A stretch of DNA of 64,000 bases from FEN-1191 sp964528845 (GCA_964528845.1 CAZGVE010000012.1:1-64000), one strand, 5' to 3'. Counted from the stretch's first letter, positions 9,450-18,346 are shown. Notes: generated by a model from the letters alone, not told the origin. A program made the numbers and translations.

Positions 9450-9941
9450 ATGACACGCCGCACCGCGAACCTGATCGGGCTGCTGTGCTGCGCCGGCCTG
9501 CTCGGCTACGCCTGGTACGCGCAGTCCGTGCTGCACCTGGAGCCCTGTCCGCTGTGCATCTTCCAGCGCATCGGCATCGCCGCGGCCGGCGTCGTGTTCC
9601 TGCTCGCCGCGCTGCATGCGCCGCGTGGCCGCGGGGCGGCCGTGTATGGGGTGCTGATCCTGCTGGCGGCGGCCGCAACCATCGGCGTCGCCATGCGCCA
9701 CATCTGGATTCAGCATCTGCCCGAGGGCAGCGTGCCGGTCTGCGGCGCGACACTGGGCTACATGCTCGATGTGTTCCCGCTGACCGACGTGATCCGCAAG
9801 GTCCTGACCGGCTCCGGCGAATGTGCCAAGGTGACCTGGACCTTTCTCGGCGCTTCGATGCCCGAGTGCGTGCTGATCGCCGCTGCCGGGTTAGGGGCCC
9901 TTGGGGGCTGGGCCAATCTGGCGCCGCGCCGTACGGCCTGA
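9450..9941 (+). CDS. dsbB: Disulfide bond formation protein DsbB
   Basis: Inner-membrane quinone reductase that reoxidises periplasmic DsbA. 163 aa with four hydrophobic segments. Both redox pairs are present: Cys33-Pro-Leu-Cys36 in the first periplasmic loop and Cys98/Cys125 in the second, with Arg40 (FQR) in the quinone-site position. It starts 13 bases after phoU1, so it may be read through from the pho genes; no dsbA is nearby. Convergent with dapE. Confidence 0.95.
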   Translation: MTRRTANLIGLLCCAGLLGYAWYAQSVLHLEPCPLCIFQRIGIAAAGVVFLLAALHAPRGRGAAVYGVLILLAAAATIGVAMRHIWIQHLPEGSVPVCGATLGYMLDVFPLTDVIRKVLTGSGECAKVTWTFLGASMPECVLIAAAGLGALGGWANLAPRRTA

Positions 9942-9946
9942 GTCCC

Positions 9947-9966
9947 GCTCACCGCATCAGGTGAGC
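9947..9966. terminator. Hairpin at the dsbB/dapE convergence, possible bidirectional terminator
   Basis: Perfect 7-bp stem (GCTCACC / GGTGAGC) with a 6-base loop placed exactly between the convergent ends of dsbB and dapE and covering the dapE stop. There is no T-tract on either side, so intrinsic termination is unproven. Confidence 0.35.
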
Positions 9967-10955
9967 AGGTTGCGCATTGCGCCCAGGTACATCTCGTGCA
10001 GGCGGTCGATGTCATCGATCCGCACGCACTCATTGACCTTGTGGATGCTGGCGTTGACGACTCCGAGTTCGACCACGGCGGCGCCGAGCGGGGCGATGAA
10101 GCGCCCGTCGGACGTGCCCCCGCCGGTCGACAACTGGGGCGCCTCCCCGGTGACCGCGCGAATCGCGGCGCTGACGGCGTCGGACAGCGGGCCGGGAGGG
10201 GTGTAGAACGGCTCGCCCGACAGGTACCACTCCAGCGTGTAGCGCACCTGGTGGCAGTCCAGGATTTCCTCGACGCTGCGCTTGAGTTGCGCGAGCGACT
10301 GCACCGGCGAGTAGCGCAGGTTGAAGCGCGCCTTGAGCTCCCCGGGAATCACGTTGGGTGCACCCGTCCCGGCGTTCAGGTTGGAGACCTGGAAGCTGGT
10401 CGCCCCGAAATGCGCATTTCCCTGGTCCCAGACCCGGGTCACGAGCTCGGCCAGGGCCGGCGCAAAGCGGTGCAGCGGGTTGTCGGCGAGCTGCGGATAG
10501 GCGATGTGNNNNNNNNNNNNNNNNNNNNNNNNNNNNNNNNNNNNNNNNNNNNNNNNNNNNNNNNNNNNNNNNNNNNNNNNNNNNNNNNNNNNNNNNNNNN
10601 NNNNNNNNTCCACGAACTCTTCAGTAGCCGTGATCATGGCGGCCAGTCCGCTCTTCATGTCGGCCGCGCCGCGGCCATAGAGCAGCCCGTCGCGGATCGT
10701 CGGCTTGAAGGGATCGCTATGCCACTCCTCCAGCGGTCCGGTCGGCACGACGTCGGTGTGGCCGGCGAAGCACAGGAGCGGACCCGGCGGCCCGCGCCGT
10801 GCCCAGAGATTCTCGACATTGCCGTAGCGCAGCCGCTCGACCTCGAACCCCAGGCGCGAGAGCCGTCCGGCCATCAGATCCTGGCAGCCCTCATCGGCGG
10901 GCGTCACCGAGGCGCGGGTCATGAGTTCCTGCGTGAGTTCCAGCGTCGCGGACAT
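9957..10955 (-). CDS. dapE: Succinyl-diaminopimelate desuccinylase DapE, interrupted by an assembly gap
   Basis: Zn-dependent M20 peptidase-family enzyme releasing succinate from N-succinyl-LL-diaminopimelate in lysine and peptidoglycan synthesis. N-terminal half: AGHTDVVP with His66/Asp68 and GRGAADMKSG with Asp99. C-terminal half: HIAYPQLADNP, NVIPGELKARFN, TGGGTSDGRFI and NASIHKVNE. The 100 N at 10509-10608 replace the segment with the catalytic Glu-Glu and the dimerisation-domain start. Compared with the E. coli protein about 77 residues belong in the gap, not 33-34, giving about 375 aa. The frame seems to continue only because the pad length happens to suit. Not evidence of a broken gene. 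Confidence 0.93.
   Translation of the reverse strand: MSATLELTQELMTRASVTPADEGCQDLMAGRLSRLGFEVERLRYGNVENLWARRGPPGPLLCFAGHTDVVPTGPLEEWHSDPFKPTIRDGLLYGRGAADMKSGLAAMITATEEFVXXXXXXXXXXXXXXXXXXXXXXXXXXXXXXXXXXHIAYPQLADNPLHRFAPALAELVTRVWDQGNAHFGATSFQVSNLNAGTGAPNVIPGELKARFNLRYSPVQSLAQLKRSVEEILDCHQVRYTLEWYLSGEPFYTPPGPLSDAVSAAIRAVTGEAPQLSTGGGTSDGRFIAPLGAAVVELGVVNASIHKVNECVRIDDIDRLHEMYLGAMRNLLT
10509..10608. other. Assembly gap (100 N)
   Basis: Exactly 100 undetermined bases inside dapE, a conventional placeholder for a gap of unknown size. From the flanking DapE residues the real distance is likely about 230 bases. Confidence 0.98.
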
Positions 10956-11070
10956 CGGTTTCCTATTGTATTCAGCCGGTTGAGATCGATCCGGGAGCGC
11001 GCCGGGGCTTTACGGCCGGCGCCGGACATGCGAGCGGACTTATACGACCTCGGAGCGGGTCGGGCAAGGG

Positions 11071-11104
11071 ATGCAATAATTCTGTCACCGCGAAAACGTA
11101 TACC
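11071..11104 (+). promoter_or_regulatory. PhoB box and -10 element of phoU2-pstB
   Basis: Bases 11071-11088 read ATGCAATAATTCTGTCAC, 14 of 18 matches to the Pho box consensus; the second heptamer is perfect and the first degenerate. A -10-like TATACC lies at 11099-11104, ten bases downstream, the spacing used at PhoB-activated promoters where the box replaces the -35. The start site would fall almost on the phoU2 ATG at 11113, and no Shine-Dalgarno sequence is visible there. Confidence 0.5.
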
Positions 11105-11112
11105 ATTGTCCG

Positions 11113-11832
11113 ATGAGCACCGAAGGCCTGACGCACCACATTTCGAGCCGCTACAACGAGGACCTGGAGCGGTTGCGCAGCAGCGTGATGGAGATGGGCG
11201 GACTGGTCGAGCGCCAGCTCATCGAGGCCGTCGGCGGCATCACCGAGCCGGACAGCCGCGTCATGATGCGGGTTGCCCAGGAGGAGCTGCGCGTGAACCA
11301 GCTCGAGCGCAGCATCGATGAGGACTGCAGCCGCATCCTCGCGACCCGTGGGCCGACCGCGTCGGATCTGCGGCTGATCATCGCGATCCTGAAGACCATC
11401 ACCGACCTGGAGCGCATCGGCGACGAGGGCGAGAAGGTGGCCGCGATCGGGATGCGACTTGGCATGCGCGAGCGCCCCAACAACCGCTACCGCGAGCTGC
11501 GCAACCTCGGCGAGCTCGTGATCGAGATGGTGCACGATACGCTGGATGCTTTTGCGCGCCTCGACACCAAGCTGGCGCTGGAGGTCGTGAAGCGCGACCG
11601 CACTGTTGACGAGGAATACGAATCGATCCACCGTCAGAGCATCACGTTCATGCTCGAGGACCCGCGCTCCATCCGGCGTACGCTCGACATCATGTGGGTG
11701 GTGCGCGCGCTCGAGCGCATCGGCGATCATGCCAAGAATATCTGTGAGTACATCGTCTATCTGGTGCACGGCAAGGACGTGCGGCACACCAAGATCGAAG
11801 ACATCGAGCAGGCGCTGGAGTCCGCCCGCTGA
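11113..11832 (+). CDS. phoU: Phosphate transport regulator PhoU, copy 2
   Basis: Second PhoU paralogue, 239 aa, with metal motifs ERIGDEGEK and ERIGDHAKN and a closely similar C-terminal half (DEEYESI, DIMWVVRALERIGDHAKN). It differs from copy 1 mainly in helices of the first repeat. It lies 50 bases before pstB, so this copy is probably the one coupled to the Pst ATPase. The ATG at 11113 lacks a ribosome-binding site and sits just after a PhoB-type promoter, suggesting a leaderless or very short-leader transcript. Confidence 0.95.
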   Translation: MSTEGLTHHISSRYNEDLERLRSSVMEMGGLVERQLIEAVGGITEPDSRVMMRVAQEELRVNQLERSIDEDCSRILATRGPTASDLRLIIAILKTITDLERIGDEGEKVAAIGMRLGMRERPNNRYRELRNLGELVIEMVHDTLDAFARLDTKLALEVVKRDRTVDEEYESIHRQSITFMLEDPRSIRRTLDIMWVVRALERIGDHAKNICEYIVYLVHGKDVRHTKIEDIEQALESAR

Positions 11833-11882
11833 TGACGGGACGAGCCGTCCGTATCGGGTGACGGGGGACGGCGGCCAATTCC

Positions 11883-12797
11883 ATGGAGCAAGTAGTGAAC
11901 AGCATGCCCAGCGGCCCCGAACTTTCCGGCTTTCCGCCGGCCACCGACATCGACACCGGAGTGATCCCGATCCGGCCGAGCGGTCGCGGTCTGCGCGTCG
12001 CATTGGACGAGACCCGCAATTCCCCCGTGCTCGATGCGCCGGTCAAGGCGCGTGCCCAGCAGCTCAGTTTCTACTACGGCGATTTCAAGGCGCTCAAGAA
12101 TCTGAACATCGAGATCCGCGAAAAGCAGGTCACGGCCCTGATCGGACCCTCGGGCTGCGGCAAGAGCACGTTCCTGCGCTGCTTCAACCGCATGCATGAC
12201 CTGACCCCGGGCACCCGCTACGAGGGCAATATCATGCTGCTGCCCGAGGAGATGGACCTGGTCTCCCGCGGCATCGACCCGATCGAGGTGCGCATGCGCA
12301 TCGGCATGGTGTTCCAGAAGCCGAACCCGTTCCCGAAGTCGATCTACGAGAATGTCGCCTACGGCCTGCGCATCCGGGGCGTGCGCTCGCACCTGCGGAT
12401 CCAGGAGGAGGTCGAGCGGGCATTGCGCGGGGCGGCACTGTGGGATGAGGTCAAGGACCGGCTGTCCGGCTCGGCACTGTCGCTCTCGGGCGGCCAGCAG
12501 CAGCGTCTGTGCATCGCGCGCGCGCTCGCTACCAGCCCGGAAATCCTGCTGTTCGACGAACCGACCTCCGCACTCGATCCGATCGCCACCGCCCGCATCG
12601 AGGAGCTCATCGCCTCGCTGCGCGAGCAGGTCACGGTGCTGATCGTCACGCACAACATGCAGCAGGCGGCGCGGGTGTCGGATTACACCGCGTTCATGTA
12701 TCTGGGCGAGATCATCGAATTCGACCAGACTTCGAAGATCTTCACGAATCCCGCCCAGAAGGCCACCGAAGACTACATCACCGGGCGCTACGGCTAG
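11883..12797 (+). CDS. pstB: Phosphate ABC transporter ATP-binding protein PstB
   Basis: ATPase of the high-affinity phosphate importer PstSCAB; cytoplasmic face of the inner membrane. 304 aa, about 45 longer than E. coli PstB because of an N-terminal extension (1-52) of no recognised domain. Walker A GPSGCGKST 88-96, PstB-typical Q-loop FQKPNPFPKSIYENVAYG, signature LSGGQQQR 201-208, Walker B ILLFDEPTSALD from 221 with Glu226, switch His257. The start could be the second ATG at 11904 (MPSGPEL), which shortens the extension by seven residues. The permease genes pstC and pstA and the binding-protein gene pstS are not in the window. Confidence 0.95.
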   Translation: MEQVVNSMPSGPELSGFPPATDIDTGVIPIRPSGRGLRVALDETRNSPVLDAPVKARAQQLSFYYGDFKALKNLNIEIREKQVTALIGPSGCGKSTFLRCFNRMHDLTPGTRYEGNIMLLPEEMDLVSRGIDPIEVRMRIGMVFQKPNPFPKSIYENVAYGLRIRGVRSHLRIQEEVERALRGAALWDEVKDRLSGSALSLSGGQQQRLCIARALATSPEILLFDEPTSALDPIATARIEELIASLREQVTVLIVTHNMQQAARVSDYTAFMYLGEIIEFDQTSKIFTNPAQKATEDYITGRYG

Positions 12798-12808
12798 CGC
12801 GGGACGCC

Positions 12809-13633
12809 TCAGTCGGCGCTGCGCAGCAGCTCGTTCAGCGAGGTCTTGGCCCGGGTCTGGGCGTCGACCCGTTTGACGATCACCGCGCAGTGCAGGCTGT
12901 GCGTGCCGTCCTTCGCCGGCAGCGATCCCGGGACCACGACCGAGCCTGCGGGCACGCTGCCGGTCCAGCTGCGTCCGCTGCTGCGCTCGTAGATGCGCGT
13001 GCTCGCGCTGATGAACACTCCCATCGCGATCACCGAACCGGCACCGACGACCACTCCCTCGACGATCTCCGAGCGGGCACCGATGAAGCAGTCGTCCTCG
13101 ATGATCGTGGGGGCGGCCTGCAGCGGCTCCAGGACGCCGCCGATGCCGACGCCACCGGACAGGTGCACGTTGCGACCGATCTGGGCGCAGGAGCCGACGG
13201 TGGCCCAGGTGTCGACCATGGTGCCGGCGCCGACGTGGGCGCCGATATTCACGTACGAAGGCATGAGCACCGCGTTGGGAGCCACGTAGGCACCATGGCG
13301 CACCAGTGCGTGCGGCACGACGCGCACGCCCCCGGCGGCGAACTCCTCAACGGAAGTGGCCGCGAACTTGAGCGGCACCTTGTCGAAGAAGCGTGTATAG
13401 CCGGCATCGATCAGCGCATTGTCGTGGATCCGGAAGTACAGCAGCACCGCCTGCTTGAGCCAGGCGTTGACCCGCCATCCACCGTCGGCCGGTTCGGCGA
13501 CCCGGCACTCGCCACGATCGAGCGCATCGATCGCGGCGAGAATACTCGAGCGCGTCGCAGGATCGACCGTGCGGGCACTGAGCTCCGCTCGCCGCTCCCA
13601 CGCGGCCTCGATGAGGGGTTGTAGTTCGTGCAT
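12809..13633 (-). CDS. dapD: Tetrahydrodipicolinate N-succinyltransferase DapD
   Basis: Transfers succinyl from succinyl-CoA to tetrahydrodipicolinate in the succinylase branch of lysine/diaminopimelate synthesis; a trimeric left-handed beta-helix enzyme. 274 aa, equal to E. coli. Hexapeptide-repeat core from about residue 105: AYVAPNAVLMPSYVNIGA, GTMVDTWATVGSCAQIG, VIEDDCFIGARSEIVEGVVV. Starts three bases after the dapC stop, so dapC-dapD are co-transcribed downstream of glnD. Confidence 0.97.
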   Translation of the reverse strand: MHELQPLIEAAWERRAELSARTVDPATRSSILAAIDALDRGECRVAEPADGGWRVNAWLKQAVLLYFRIHDNALIDAGYTRFFDKVPLKFAATSVEEFAAGGVRVVPHALVRHGAYVAPNAVLMPSYVNIGAHVGAGTMVDTWATVGSCAQIGRNVHLSGGVGIGGVLEPLQAAPTIIEDDCFIGARSEIVEGVVVGAGSVIAMGVFISASTRIYERSSGRSWTGSVPAGSVVVPGSLPAKDGTHSLHCAVIVKRVDAQTRAKTSLNELLRSAD

Positions 13634-13636
13634 GAC

Positions 13637-14830
13637 CTATCCAGTGAGGTATTCCCGCAATCGCCCAGCCGCCTCGATGCACTGCGGCAGTGGCGGCACG
13701 AGTGACAGCCGTATCCTGCCACGGCCGGGGTTCTCACCGTGGGCTTCCCGCCCCAGATAGCTGCCCGGAAGGGCGGTCAGGTGGGTGCGCTCGTAGAGCT
13801 GTCGCACGAAGGCCTCGTCGTCGCCGCCGACCTGCGGCCACAGATAGAAGCCGCCGTCGGGCCGCGTGAGCTGCAGCACCGGGGCGAGAATCGGCAGCAC
13901 CTGGTCGAACTTCTGCTGGTAGAGGCGCCGGTTCGCGGCCACGTGCGCATCGTCCTCCCACGCGGCAATGCTCGCAATCTGTACCGGTACCGACATGGCG
14001 CTGCCGTGATAAGTCCGATAGAGCAGGAAGCGCGCGATCAGCGCCGCATCCCCGGCGATCAGGCCCGAGCGCAGTCCGGGCAGGCTGGAGCGCTTGGACA
14101 GGCTGTGGAACACGAGGCAGCGCCGGAACGCATCGTTGCCGAGGCTGGCAGCGGCGCGCAGCAGGCTGACCGGCGGGCGTGCGTCATCCAGGTAGAGATC
14201 GGCATAGCATTCGTCCGCGGCGATCACGAAGTCGTAGCGTTCGGCGAGCGCGAGGGCCGCGCGCAGGTACTCGAGGCTCAAGGTGGCTCCGGTCGGGTTG
14301 CCCGGTGAGCACAGGAACAGCAGCTGGCAGCGCCGCCAGACCTGCGGCGGCACCGCCTCGAGGTCCGGCACGTGACCGGTGGCCGCCGTCGTGTTCAGGA
14401 AATAGGGTTCGGCGCCGGCGAGCAGCGCCGCGCCCTCGTAGATCTGGTAGCACGGGTTGGGCATGGCGATGAGTGCATCGCGCGATGGATCGACGACGGC
14501 CTGCACCAGGGCGAACAGACCCTCGCGGGTACCGTTCAGCGGCAGCACCATGGTCTGCGGGTCGAGTGCGCTCCCCGCATCGAGGAACCGGCGGCCGATC
14601 GCCGCAGCCATCGCTGCGCGCAGCGCTGGCAGGCCGCGCGTGGCCGGATAGCTGCCGAGCTGGTGCAGGCTTGCCGCAAGCGCCGCCAGCACGAACTGCG
14701 GTGGTTCGTGCTTCGGCTCGCCGATGGACATCGGGATCGGCGCGAGCTCCGGCGGCGGGGCGGCGCCGTCCAGCAGGACGTTGAGACGCTCGAACGGGTA
14801 GGCGTGCAGTCGAGCCAGTGCCGGGTTCAT
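13637..14830 (-). CDS. dapC: Succinyldiaminopimelate aminotransferase DapC
   Basis: PLP-dependent class I/II aminotransferase making N-succinyl-LL-diaminopimelate from the keto precursor with glutamate. 397 aa. Seen: SPGNPTGATLS with the substrate-carboxylate Asn, ADECYADLYLD, and the PLP lysine in SLSKRSSLPGLRSG, then RIRLSLVPP near the C-terminus. The ATG at 14828-14830 overlaps the glnD stop (ATGA). The frame is open far upstream across glnD, but that part is an artefact of overlap. Its placement beside dapD supports DapC over other aspartate-type transaminases. Confidence 0.92.
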   Translation of the reverse strand: MNPALARLHAYPFERLNVLLDGAAPPPELAPIPMSIGEPKHEPPQFVLAALAASLHQLGSYPATRGLPALRAAMAAAIGRRFLDAGSALDPQTMVLPLNGTREGLFALVQAVVDPSRDALIAMPNPCYQIYEGAALLAGAEPYFLNTTAATGHVPDLEAVPPQVWRRCQLLFLCSPGNPTGATLSLEYLRAALALAERYDFVIAADECYADLYLDDARPPVSLLRAAASLGNDAFRRCLVFHSLSKRSSLPGLRSGLIAGDAALIARFLLYRTYHGSAMSVPVQIASIAAWEDDAHVAANRRLYQQKFDQVLPILAPVLQLTRPDGGFYLWPQVGGDDEAFVRQLYERTHLTALPGSYLGREAHGENPGRGRIRLSLVPPLPQCIEAAGRLREYLTG

Positions 14831-17523
14831 GCCACGCGCTGGTCCAGCGCGTCGGCCAGCCGGCTGCGCAGCCGTTCCGCGGCCGCCTCGTTCAGGGGCT
14901 GCTGCGCGCGGTCGGTCACATAGAAAACGTCCTCGGCGCGCTCGCCGAGCGTGCTGATCTTCGCAGCGTGCAGGTCCACGCGCTCCTCCCACAGTACCTT
15001 GCCGACGTCGCACAGCAGTCCCGGCCGGTCGCCGGCCGTGAGTTCGAGCACCGAACGGCGGTTGCGCACATCGACGCTGATCGCTATCTGCGTCGCGGTC
15101 TTGAACACGCGCATCTGGCGCGTCGCGCGCCGCGATACCACCAGCGGTGCCTCGTCGGGCCGCTGCAGCGAGCGCCACAGCGCCTGCTCGATCTCGTCGC
15201 GACGCTCGGCGCTGGAGATCGGCGATCCGTCCTCCTCCAGCACGTGGTAGGAGTCGAGCGAGAAGCCGTTGCCGACCGGTGTGATGTCGGCGTCGACGAT
15301 GTTGAGCCCGAGCTGGTCGAGCACCGCGGTGGCGCGCGCGAAGCCATGGCGGCGATGCGGAGCGTAGATCATCACCGCGGTCGTGCCGCGCTCGCTCTGC
15401 GGCTCGACCGCCACGAGCGCCTCGTCGGCATGCCCCTCGCCGCCCGCCAGCGCGCGCGTGTGCCGGCTGATCTCGGCCGGCGCGTGGCGCAGGAAGTAGG
15501 CGGTCGGCAGGCGCGCCCAGGCGCGCTCGATGGCGCCGGCGGCAAGTCCCGCTCCCCGCAGCAGCGCGCGCGCGTGATCCTGGTTCTCGCGCACCAGCTC
15601 GTCCTGGTCGACGGGGGTCTCCAGGCCGCGGCGCAGCGCGCGCTTCACACGGTCGTAGAGATCCTGGAACAGGGCGGTCTTCCATGAATTCCACAGCTTG
15701 GGATTGGTGCCGCGCACGTCGGCGCAGGTCAGCACGTAGAGGTAGTCCAGGTGGATCTCGTCACCGACCTCACGCGCGAATTCGCTGATGACCTGCGGGT
15801 CACCGATGTCGCGCTTCTGCGCGGTCATCGAGAACAACAGGTGGTGCCTGACCAGCCAGGCGACCAGGCGCGCGTCGTAGCGCGACAGACCCTGCTCCAG
15901 ACAGAAGGCCTCCGCGTCGACCGCTCCCAGGTCGGAATGATCCCCGCCGCGTCCCTTCGCGATGTCGTGGAACAGCGCGCCGAGGTAGGCGATTTCGGGC
16001 TTCGGCAGCTGCTGCATGATCGGCGAGACCAGAGGCAGCTCGTGGTCGTACTCGCTGATCGCGAGGCGGCGCAGGTTGCTGACCACGAACAGCGTATGCG
16101 CATCGACGGTGTAGGCGTGGAACAGGTCGTACTGCATCCGGCCCACGACGCGCCCGAAGGCCGGAATGTAACGGCCCAGCACGCCATAGTCGTTCATGCG
16201 GCGCAGCTCGTGCGTCACGCCGCGCGGTGCCCGCAGGATGTCCAGGAACAGGCGATGATTGCGCGGGTTCTGGCGGAACTCCTCGTCGATCAGCCACAGA
16301 TTGCGGGCCAGCGCGCGGATCGTCGCGGCGCGCACGCCGCGGATCTGCGGGTTCTGCTGCAGCAGCACGAACAGTTCGAGCAGCGCCGAGGGCGCACGCG
16401 CGAACACGTCTTCGTTGACCGCCTCCAGGTACTCGCTGCGCACCTGGAAGCGCGGGTTCAGCGGCAGCGGCGGCTCGTTGCTGGTCAGGATGGCCTCGCG
16501 GAACAGCTGCAGCAGCAGTTCGTTGAGCAGCGTGACATCCATGACCGTGCGGTAGTAGCGCTGCATGAGCTGCTCGACCGCGAGTGTGTACGAGGCGTCC
16601 TCGTAGCCGAAGCTGTGCGCCAGCTTGATCTGGTAGTCGAACAGCAGCCGGTCCTCGTGCCGGCCGGTCAGCACGTGCAGGCCGAAACGCACCTTCCACA
16701 GGAACGACTGTGCCTGCTTGAGGCGGCGCAGCTCCGAGGGTGTCAGGAAGCCGTGCGCGACCAGGTCGTCGAGTGATTCAGCGTTGAAATGCCGTTTCGC
16801 GACCCAGGCGATGGTCTGGATGTCGCGCAGCCCACCCGGGCCGGTCTTGACGTTCGGTTCCAGGTTGTAGGCGGTGTCGTTGGCCTTGAGCCGCCGCTCC
16901 TGCTGTTCGCGCACCTTGGCCTCGAAGAATTCGCGCACCGGCCAGATCCGTTCCGGCGCCAGCGCCGCGCGCATCGCCGCGACCAGTTCTTCGGAGCCAG
17001 CGAGCCGCCTGGATTCCATCAGCGTGGTCATCACGCCGACGTCGGCCGCGCTCTCCTCGGCGCATTCGGCCACGGTGCGCACGCTGTGTCCCACCTCCAG
17101 CCCGATGTCCCACAGGAAGGACACCAGCTGCTCGACACTGGCGCGGTCGCCCTCCGCCAGCGGTGCGGGCACCAGCACCAGCAGATCCACGTCGGAGCAC
17201 GGATGCAGTTCGCCGCGGCCGTAGCCGCCGACTGCGACCAGCGCCAGGCGCGCGGCGAGTTCCCCGGTGAGGCGCGCCTGCCACAACGTCCGCAGCAGCA
17301 GGTCGATGAATCGCGCTCGCGCCCGCACCAGTCCCTCGACCGGCTCGTCCTCGAAGAAGCGGCTGCGCAGTTCCTCCTGCGCGCGCTCGAGCAGGCCGCG
17401 GCAGTTACCCGCATCGGCTGATTCGGCCAGCAGGGCGGGCAGCCGCAGCAGCAGCGGCCAGTCGAGCGGCGCGGGGTCGGCCGGCGCTGCGTCCTCGAGC
17501 ACCGTGGAATCGGGTACTGCCAT
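14827..17523 (-). CDS. glnD: Bifunctional uridylyltransferase/uridylyl-removing enzyme GlnD
   Basis: Nitrogen sensor that uridylylates PII (GlnB/GlnK) when glutamine is low and removes UMP when high. 898 aa, family length. Nucleotidyltransferase motif VGGYGRGELHPCSDVDLLVL at 98-117 with catalytic Asp111/Asp113; HD hydrolase domain with FHDIAKGRGGDHSDLG around 515; two C-terminal ACT glutamine-binding domains (TAVMIYAPHR and RSVLELTAGDRPGLLCDVG). Lies between map and dapC on the minus strand. Confidence 0.97.
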   Translation of the reverse strand: MAVPDSTVLEDAAPADPAPLDWPLLLRLPALLAESADAGNCRGLLERAQEELRSRFFEDEPVEGLVRARARFIDLLLRTLWQARLTGELAARLALVAVGGYGRGELHPCSDVDLLVLVPAPLAEGDRASVEQLVSFLWDIGLEVGHSVRTVAECAEESAADVGVMTTLMESRRLAGSEELVAAMRAALAPERIWPVREFFEAKVREQQERRLKANDTAYNLEPNVKTGPGGLRDIQTIAWVAKRHFNAESLDDLVAHGFLTPSELRRLKQAQSFLWKVRFGLHVLTGRHEDRLLFDYQIKLAHSFGYEDASYTLAVEQLMQRYYRTVMDVTLLNELLLQLFREAILTSNEPPLPLNPRFQVRSEYLEAVNEDVFARAPSALLELFVLLQQNPQIRGVRAATIRALARNLWLIDEEFRQNPRNHRLFLDILRAPRGVTHELRRMNDYGVLGRYIPAFGRVVGRMQYDLFHAYTVDAHTLFVVSNLRRLAISEYDHELPLVSPIMQQLPKPEIAYLGALFHDIAKGRGGDHSDLGAVDAEAFCLEQGLSRYDARLVAWLVRHHLLFSMTAQKRDIGDPQVISEFAREVGDEIHLDYLYVLTCADVRGTNPKLWNSWKTALFQDLYDRVKRALRRGLETPVDQDELVRENQDHARALLRGAGLAAGAIERAWARLPTAYFLRHAPAEISRHTRALAGGEGHADEALVAVEPQSERGTTAVMIYAPHRRHGFARATAVLDQLGLNIVDADITPVGNGFSLDSYHVLEEDGSPISSAERRDEIEQALWRSLQRPDEAPLVVSRRATRQMRVFKTATQIAISVDVRNRRSVLELTAGDRPGLLCDVGKVLWEERVDLHAAKISTLGERAEDVFYVTDRAQQPLNEAAAERLRSRLADALDQRVA

Positions 17524-17540
17524 GATTTCCTGCGTTGAGT

Positions 17541-18320
17541 TCAGCGTGCGGCGTCCCGGCCGAGCGTGAGCACTTCATGCCCCGTCGCGGTCACGAGCAC
17601 CATGTGCTCCCACTGCGCCGACAGCGAGTGGTCGCGCGTTACCACGGTCCAGCCATCCGGCAGGACCCGCACCAGGCGCTTGCCGGCGTTGATCATCGGT
17701 TCGATGGTGAACACCATGCCTGCGGTGAGCGTAAGTCCCGTGCCCGGCTCGCCGTAGTGCAGGATCTGCGGATCCTCGTGATAGACGCGGCCGATGCCGT
17801 GACCGCAGTACTCGCGCACCACCGAGAATCCCTCCGACTCGGCCAGGCTCTGGATCGCATGCCCGATGTCGCCCAGACGCGCACCGGGCCGTACCACCTC
17901 GATCGCGCGCCACATGGCATTCTTGCACGTCTCGGCGAGGCGTTGCGCCAGTACCGGCGGTTTGCCGACGAAATACATCCGGCTGGTATCGCCGTGATAG
18001 CCGTTCTTGATGACCGCGACGTCGATATTGAGGATGTCGCCGGCCTTCAGGCGCCGCTCGTTCGGAATGCCGTGGCACACGACGTGATTGACCGACGTGC
18101 AGACGGTCTTCGGAAAGCCCCGGTACCCGACATTGGCCGGGATCGCGTCCAGTTCCCGGACGATGAAATCGTTGCAGATGCGGTCGAGCTCGTCGGTGGA
18201 GACTCCGGGGGCCACGTGCTCGCCGATCATGTCGAGCACCGAGGCGGCCAGGGCTCCGGCAACGCGCAGCTTCTGCTGCTCTTCCGGGGATTTCAGTGAG
18301 ATCTGGGTATCGCGCAGCAT
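17541..18320 (-). CDS. map: Methionine aminopeptidase, type I
   Basis: Removes N-terminal Met from nascent proteins; dinuclear metal enzyme, cytosolic. 259 aa. Seen: NHVVCHGIPNERRLKAGDILNIDV with the conserved His, the metal ligands in DVAVIKNGYHGDTSRMYFVG, CGHGIGRVYHEDPQIL, and the C-terminal metal residues in FTIEPMI and WTVVTRDHSLSAQWEHMVLVT. No zinc-finger extension. Divergent from rpsB, the usual arrangement in gammaproteobacteria. Confidence 0.97.
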   Translation of the reverse strand: MLRDTQISLKSPEEQQKLRVAGALAASVLDMIGEHVAPGVSTDELDRICNDFIVRELDAIPANVGYRGFPKTVCTSVNHVVCHGIPNERRLKAGDILNIDVAVIKNGYHGDTSRMYFVGKPPVLAQRLAETCKNAMWRAIEVVRPGARLGDIGHAIQSLAESEGFSVVREYCGHGIGRVYHEDPQILHYGEPGTGLTLTAGMVFTIEPMINAGKRLVRVLPDGWTVVTRDHSLSAQWEHMVLVTATGHEVLTLGRDAAR

Positions 18321-18346
18321 GGATGTCCGCGGGCCTGCTTAAAGCA

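Noticed and set aside
14831..15694. N-terminal extension of dapC across glnD
   Set aside because: The aminotransferase starts at 14830 by homology; the extension is out-of-frame glnD sequence.
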